This document shows positions 7,149 through 9,837 of a stretch of DNA of 9,837 nt, one piece after another. Under the pieces are notes generated by a model that saw only the letters and a list, made by a program, of their open reading frames with translations, ran no database searches and was not told the origin of the DNA. The first letter of the stretch is position 1, and every line of letters starts with the position of its first letter. The position numbers and the translations under genes are program-made. Origin of the DNA: an uncultured Pseudomonadota bacterium (lineage in GTDB: Bacteria; Pseudomonadota; Gammaproteobacteria; Steroidobacterales; Steroidobacteraceae); assembly GCA_903910215.1 (NCBI GenBank), contig CAIVYV010000296.1, positions 1 through 9,837 on the forward strand, given 5' to 3'.

Positions 7149-8066
7149 TTACCGGAGCGGCGATGACGCCGTGATGTCTTTCGAGAGGATTTTTTTGAAC
7201 TGGGCGGCCAGAGCCCGCACGCCGGGACCTGCGAGTTCCGAGTCGGCCAGAACAAGGTAAAGCGTAACCTGCCGCTCGGCGCCCTCGCTGAGCGCTAGTG
7301 GTTTCAGTAGTCCTTGTGAAAGAGCGTCTTGGATGCGCGCTTGTGGGTACCAGGCAAAACCGTGACCTTGGATGGCCGCTCGGATGCTGGTGTCGAACTG
7401 GCTGAAGGTCCAGCGTCGGTCAACTTCCACCGAGATGGCTCGGCTGTCGCGATGGATGCCACTGTCGCGCACCAGCAGATGGCGATGCTCGGCCAGATCG
7501 GCTGCCGTGAGAGGGCGGTTCAAGCGGTGCAAGGCGTGGTCAGGGTGTGCCACGGCGATCAAGCGCAAGCTGGTGAGAACGTCACCCAGAAAGCCCACGG
7601 GAATCTGCGGCGTGATGGCAAGATCAACCCGTTTTTGCAGCAGTGCTTCGAGGGTTCCGCCGAGCACCGTCTCTTCGACATCGACGCGGGTCGCAGGGCT
7701 AGCTTCGGCAAAACCAGCGAGGGCGGCGAGCATCGGCTCCGGCGGCAGAAGAATCTCGACGGCGATGCGGATCACGGGTTCCCAGCCTGCCGATACCGTA
7801 CGCGCCCGCTGCTCGAGCCGATGGGCTTGATCGAGCAGTACTCGCGCTTGTCGATGCAACATCTCGCCGACCGGCGTTAGTGCGGCGCGTCGACCGCGCG
7901 TTTCGAAGGCGCTGACACCGAGTCGGCGCTCGAGCTGCTGGATGAGATACGTCACGGCGGACTGGCTTTTGTTTAGCGCGACGGCCGCCGCCGCATAGCT
8001 CCCGGTTTCGACGACGGCGACCAGTGCCTGCCACTGATCCAAACTCACATAGGAGCGTTGATTCAT
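7149..8066 (-). CDS. LysR-family transcriptional regulator
   Basis: The 305-aa product has the LysR architecture: an N-terminal winged helix-turn-helix at about 9-68 (SYAAAAVALNKSQSAVTYLI, then LERRLGVSAFETRGRRAALT and PVGEML), a linker helix at about 70-92, and a periplasmic-binding-protein-like effector domain from about 95 to 300. It is divergent from azoR-pirin across a 70-bp AT-rich region, the classic layout for a LysR regulator controlling its neighbour and itself. ndh lies downstream on the same strand. The effector cannot be read from sequence; a quinone or other electrophile is inferred from the neighbours. No Shine-Dalgarno sequence precedes the ATG. TCGAAT (8078-8073, minus strand) lies 6 nt upstream as a weak -10 candidate. 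Confidence 0.94.
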   Translation of the reverse strand: MNQRSYVSLDQWQALVAVVETGSYAAAAVALNKSQSAVTYLIQQLERRLGVSAFETRGRRAALTPVGEMLHRQARVLLDQAHRLEQRARTVSAGWEPVIRIAVEILLPPEPMLAALAGFAEASPATRVDVEETVLGGTLEALLQKRVDLAITPQIPVGFLGDVLTSLRLIAVAHPDHALHRLNRPLTAADLAEHRHLLVRDSGIHRDSRAISVEVDRRWTFSQFDTSIRAAIQGHGFAWYPQARIQDALSQGLLKPLALSEGAERQVTLYLVLADSELAGPGVRALAAQFKKILSKDITASSPLR

Positions 8067-8105
8067 ATAAAAATTCGATAAGTAAAGACGATATTTCCAC
8101 TTTTT

Positions 8106-8123
8106 TATCAGAAATTAGTGATA
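8106..8123. promoter_or_regulatory. Operator-like 18-bp imperfect palindrome
   Basis: TATCAGAAATTAGTGATA is symmetric at 7 of 9 base pairs: arms TATCA and TGATA with a central AATT. It sits directly upstream of the -10-like TTTAAT of azoR, so it would overlap the -35 region. LysR sites are usually dyads of the ATC-N9-GAT or T-N11-A type; here the ATC and GAT arms are 10 nt apart, so the fit is close but not exact. The divergent LysR-type protein is the obvious candidate to bind it. Confidence 0.45.
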
Positions 8124-8129
8124 TTTAAT
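8124..8129 (+). promoter_or_regulatory. -10-like hexamer for a possibly leaderless azoR transcript
   Basis: TTTAAT (5 of 6 to TATAAT) lies 7 nt before the azoR ATG at 8137. No Shine-Dalgarno sequence is present in the bases before that ATG. A transcript started at the usual distance would begin on or next to the start codon. The best -35 position is only a T-run, so activation by a regulator would be expected. Confidence 0.4.
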
Positions 8130-8136
8130 ACGTGAC

Positions 8137-8748
8137 ATGAAAACTCTCCTCCATGTTCGCAGCAGTTTGTTTGGTGACCACGGTCAATCGGCCGTGCTTG
8201 CCGCCGACTTCGTTTCCACCTGGCAGGCCCGGCACCCCGGTGCGCGGGTGATCGTGCGCGATCTGATCGCCACGCCGTTGCCTCACCTCGATGCGGAGCG
8301 CTTCGCCGCGTTGACCAGCCAGCCCGAGGCTCGCACCCCTTCGCAGCAACGCATCGTTGCCGAGTCGGATGCCCTCGTTACCGAGTTGCGTGAAGCTGAC
8401 GAAATCGTCCTGGCTGCACCGATGTACAACTTCGCGATCCCGAGCCAACTGAAGAGCTGGTTCGATCACATCGCCCGCGCGGGTGTCACGTTTCGCTACA
8501 CCGCAAGCGGTGCGGAAGGACTCTTAGGCGGCAAGCCCGTCACCGTGATCGCTACCCGTGGTGGTTTCTACGCGGGCACGCCGGCTGACAGCCAGACACC
8601 GTGGTTGCAGACCATGCTCGGTTTCCTCGGCTTGAACGACGTCAAGTTCGTCTATGCCGAAGGAATCGCGATCAGTGCGGATCACAAGACAGAGGCGCTG
8701 CGCAAGGCGCGGGAGCAGATCGCGAGCGCCGGCAACGAGGCTACCTGA
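8137..8748 (+). CDS. azoR: FMN-dependent NADH azoreductase / quinone reductase
   Basis: AzoR is a cytoplasmic flavodoxin-like homodimer that uses NADH to reduce azo bonds and, more physiologically, quinones by two electrons, helping against thiol and electrophile stress. The 203-aa product has the usual length. FMN-binding features are the N-terminal phosphate loop (SSLFGDHGQS, 9-18), PMYNFAIPSQLKSWFDHIAR (95-114) continuing into AGVTFRYT (115-122), and ATRGGFY (139-145). The start is supported by the canonical MKTLLHVRSS N-terminus. It is divergent from the LysR-type gene and overlaps the pirin gene by one base (TGATG), so the two are probably translated in a coupled way. Confidence 0.95.
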   Translation: MKTLLHVRSSLFGDHGQSAVLAADFVSTWQARHPGARVIVRDLIATPLPHLDAERFAALTSQPEARTPSQQRIVAESDALVTELREADEIVLAAPMYNFAIPSQLKSWFDHIARAGVTFRYTASGAEGLLGGKPVTVIATRGGFYAGTPADSQTPWLQTMLGFLGLNDVKFVYAEGIAISADHKTEALRKAREQIASAGNEAT

Positions 8749-9614
8749 TGTTTGGTTCGATCAAACCCCTGCAGCGGGTAATCGAGGCGCTGCGTACCTC
8801 CGACGGTGCTGGTGTCTCGCTGTATCGCAGTCTCGGGCAGTCGCACTTTGCACGGCTCGATCCGTTTTTGATGCTTGATGAGTTCGGCAGCGATCGACCG
8901 AACGAATACATTGCGGGTTTTCCGGCGCATCCGCATCGCGGTTTTCAGACCGTCACCTACATGCTCGCGGGTCACATGTTGCACGAGGATCACCTCGGCA
9001 ATCGTGGTCACTTGAAAGCCGGTGGTGTGCAGTGGATGACCGCTGGGCGCGGCATCATCCATTCGGAGATGCCGCAGCAGGAGAGTGGTTTGATGCGCGG
9101 CTTCCAGCTGTGGATCAATCTGCCAGCCAAAGAAAAGATGCGCCCCGCCGAGTATCGTGATCTCGAGGCGAGCGAGATTCCCGTCCACGAGACGCTAGAC
9201 GGATTCCGCATCAAAGTGATTGCGGGTCGGTGGCAGCGTGGGGACGTGATCCTCGATGGTCCTATCATCGGCATGAGCACGGCACCGGAGTTTTGGGATG
9301 TCACCTTGCCCGCCGGGGCCGTTTTCGACGAGGCGTTACCACTCGGCCATCACACTTATCTCTACGTCTTCGAAGGCGCGCTGGAGGTTGGTGCAACCGC
9401 CACTTCGCTGCGTGCGCGTCAGGGCGGCATTCTGGGCGAGGGTGAGCGACTGCAGGTCAAGGCCGGTCGAGACGGTGGTCGTTTTCTGTTGCTGTCGGCC
9501 AAGCCACTCGGTGAACCCGTCGTGCAGCACGGTCCCTTCGTGATGAACACCCGCGAAGAAATCGAGCAGGCCGTGCGCGACTATCAAACGGGACGACTGG
9601 TCGCTGCGGGCTGA
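8748..9614 (+). CDS. Pirin-family bicupin protein
   Basis: Pirins are cupin proteins that bind a metal, usually iron. Some bacterial members oxidise flavonols such as quercetin and others modulate pyruvate metabolism. From the ATG at 8748 the protein is 288 aa, normal for the family. The four expected metal ligands are visible: H61 and H63 in HPHRGF, and H105 and E107 in IIHSEMP. Other family blocks are LDPFLMLDEFG (37-47), AGGVQWMTAGRG (91-102) and GFQLWINLPAKEKM (118-131). The C-terminal cupin ends in GPFVMNTREEIEQA. An ATG 147 nt upstream is in frame, but that extension reads through azoR in another frame and has no family support. GAGG at 8737-8740 sits 7 nt before the chosen ATG. It is cotranscribed with azoR and convergent with mgtE. 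Confidence 0.93.
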   Translation: MFGSIKPLQRVIEALRTSDGAGVSLYRSLGQSHFARLDPFLMLDEFGSDRPNEYIAGFPAHPHRGFQTVTYMLAGHMLHEDHLGNRGHLKAGGVQWMTAGRGIIHSEMPQQESGLMRGFQLWINLPAKEKMRPAEYRDLEASEIPVHETLDGFRIKVIAGRWQRGDVILDGPIIGMSTAPEFWDVTLPAGAVFDEALPLGHHTYLYVFEGALEVGATATSLRARQGGILGEGERLQVKAGRDGGRFLLLSAKPLGEPVVQHGPFVMNTREEIEQAVRDYQTGRLVAAG

Positions 9615-9648
9615 GTTGGCATCTGGCCGTGTGTGGCCGTTGCTCCGG

Positions 9649-9837
9649 TCAGGTCAGGAACAGCGCGCCGAGGCCGAGCAGTGTTGCAAAGCCGATGCAG
9701 TCAGTGAAAGTCGTGAGGATGACGCCCGCTGATAGCGCGGGGTCGATATCCAGTCGACGCAGCGCGAGTGGCACGAGAACGCCGACGGCGGCTGCTGCCA
9801 ATAGGTTAATGAGCATCGCGGCGGCGATGATGGCGGC
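9649..9837 (-). CDS. mgtE: MgtE-type magnesium transporter, C-terminal fragment (5' part outside window)
   Basis: Reading the minus strand from the window edge gives 62 codons without a stop, ending TGA at 9651-9649. The peptide contains AAAMLINLLAAAAVGVLVPL, then ALRRLDIDPALSAGVILTTF, then TDCIGFATLLGLGALFLT. This is the end of the MgtE membrane domain: a transmembrane helix, the RxxIDPALxxG motif, the TTFTDxIGF motif that begins the last helix, and a hydrophobic C-terminus. MgtE is a Mg2+-gated channel/transporter in the inner membrane, and the acidic residue in the TTFTD segment belongs to its ion-conducting region. The cytoplasmic N and CBS domains would lie beyond the window. It is convergent with the pirin gene across 34 bp. 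Confidence 0.85.
   Translation of the reverse strand, partial: AAIIAAAMLINLLAAAAVGVLVPLALRRLDIDPALSAGVILTTFTDCIGFATLLGLGALFLT

Larger units (their letters stand above)
8067..8136. promoter_or_regulatory. Divergent lysR-type/azoR control region
   Basis: This 70-bp stretch is about 76% A+T, in sharp contrast to the flanking genes. It must hold the promoters of both divergent genes. GATA-type half-sites occur at 8077-8080, 8090-8093 and 8120-8123, with TATC at 8106-8109. GATATTT occurs twice exactly 30 bp apart (8090-8096 and 8120-8126), about three helical turns, fitting a multimeric regulator on one face of the DNA. Confidence 0.65.

Noticed and set aside
8601..8747. N-terminal extension of the pirin protein by 49 residues
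   Set aside because: It runs through azoR in another frame and has an unlikely Arg-rich composition. ATG 8748 has GAGG at good spacing and begins a normal pirin.
9624..9640. TGGCCGT direct repeat with a possible GGCC hairpin between convergent pirin and mgtE genes
   Set aside because: The stem is 4 bp without a T-run, and a 7-bp repeat in a 34-bp gap is within chance in GC-rich DNA.

Overview
The window is about 9.8 kb of dense, GC-rich (roughly 60%) bacterial chromosome with typical Gram-negative housekeeping genes. A Gammaproteobacterium of the Xanthomonadales/Lysobacterales type is the best guess. This rests on the lgt-thyA-folA gene order, an SET-domain protein inside it, a beta-propeller phytase and several leaderless-looking start sites. 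No taxonomic marker is present, so the assignment is inference. I see no mobile element, CRISPR array, tRNA or rRNA.

Layout. (1) Plus strand, 1-5762: the 3' part of an RlmI-type rRNA methyltransferase, then lgt, thyA, an SET-domain lysine methyltransferase with a histone-H1-like tail, folA, a Tat-exported PhoD-type phosphatase and a Sec-exported beta-propeller phytase. Gaps here are 30 bp or less, and folA and phoD overlap by one base. (2) Minus strand, 8066-5778: a LysR-family regulator followed by type II NADH dehydrogenase (ndh). (3) Plus strand, 8137-9614: azoR (FMN azoreductase/quinone reductase) and a pirin, overlapping by one base and divergent from the lysR gene across a 70-bp AT-rich control region. 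(4) Minus strand, 9837-9649: the C-terminal end of an MgtE-type magnesium transporter.

How the genes work together. ThyA makes dTMP and dihydrofolate, and FolA recycles the dihydrofolate, so these two are a metabolic pair. The SET protein sits between them and has a Lys/Ala-rich tail likely to bind nucleic acid. PhoD and the phytase both release phosphate from organic phosphate outside the cytoplasm. A degenerate Pho-box-like sequence lies ahead of the phytase. AzoR and Ndh both pass electrons from NAD(P)H to quinones, and with pirin and the LysR regulator they may form a redox or quinone-stress unit.

The points most worth following up are the SET/H1-tail protein between thyA and folA, the repeated pattern of a -10-like hexamer 6-7 nt before an ATG that lacks a Shine-Dalgarno sequence, the candidate Pho box, and the operator-like palindrome in the lysR-azoR intergenic region.
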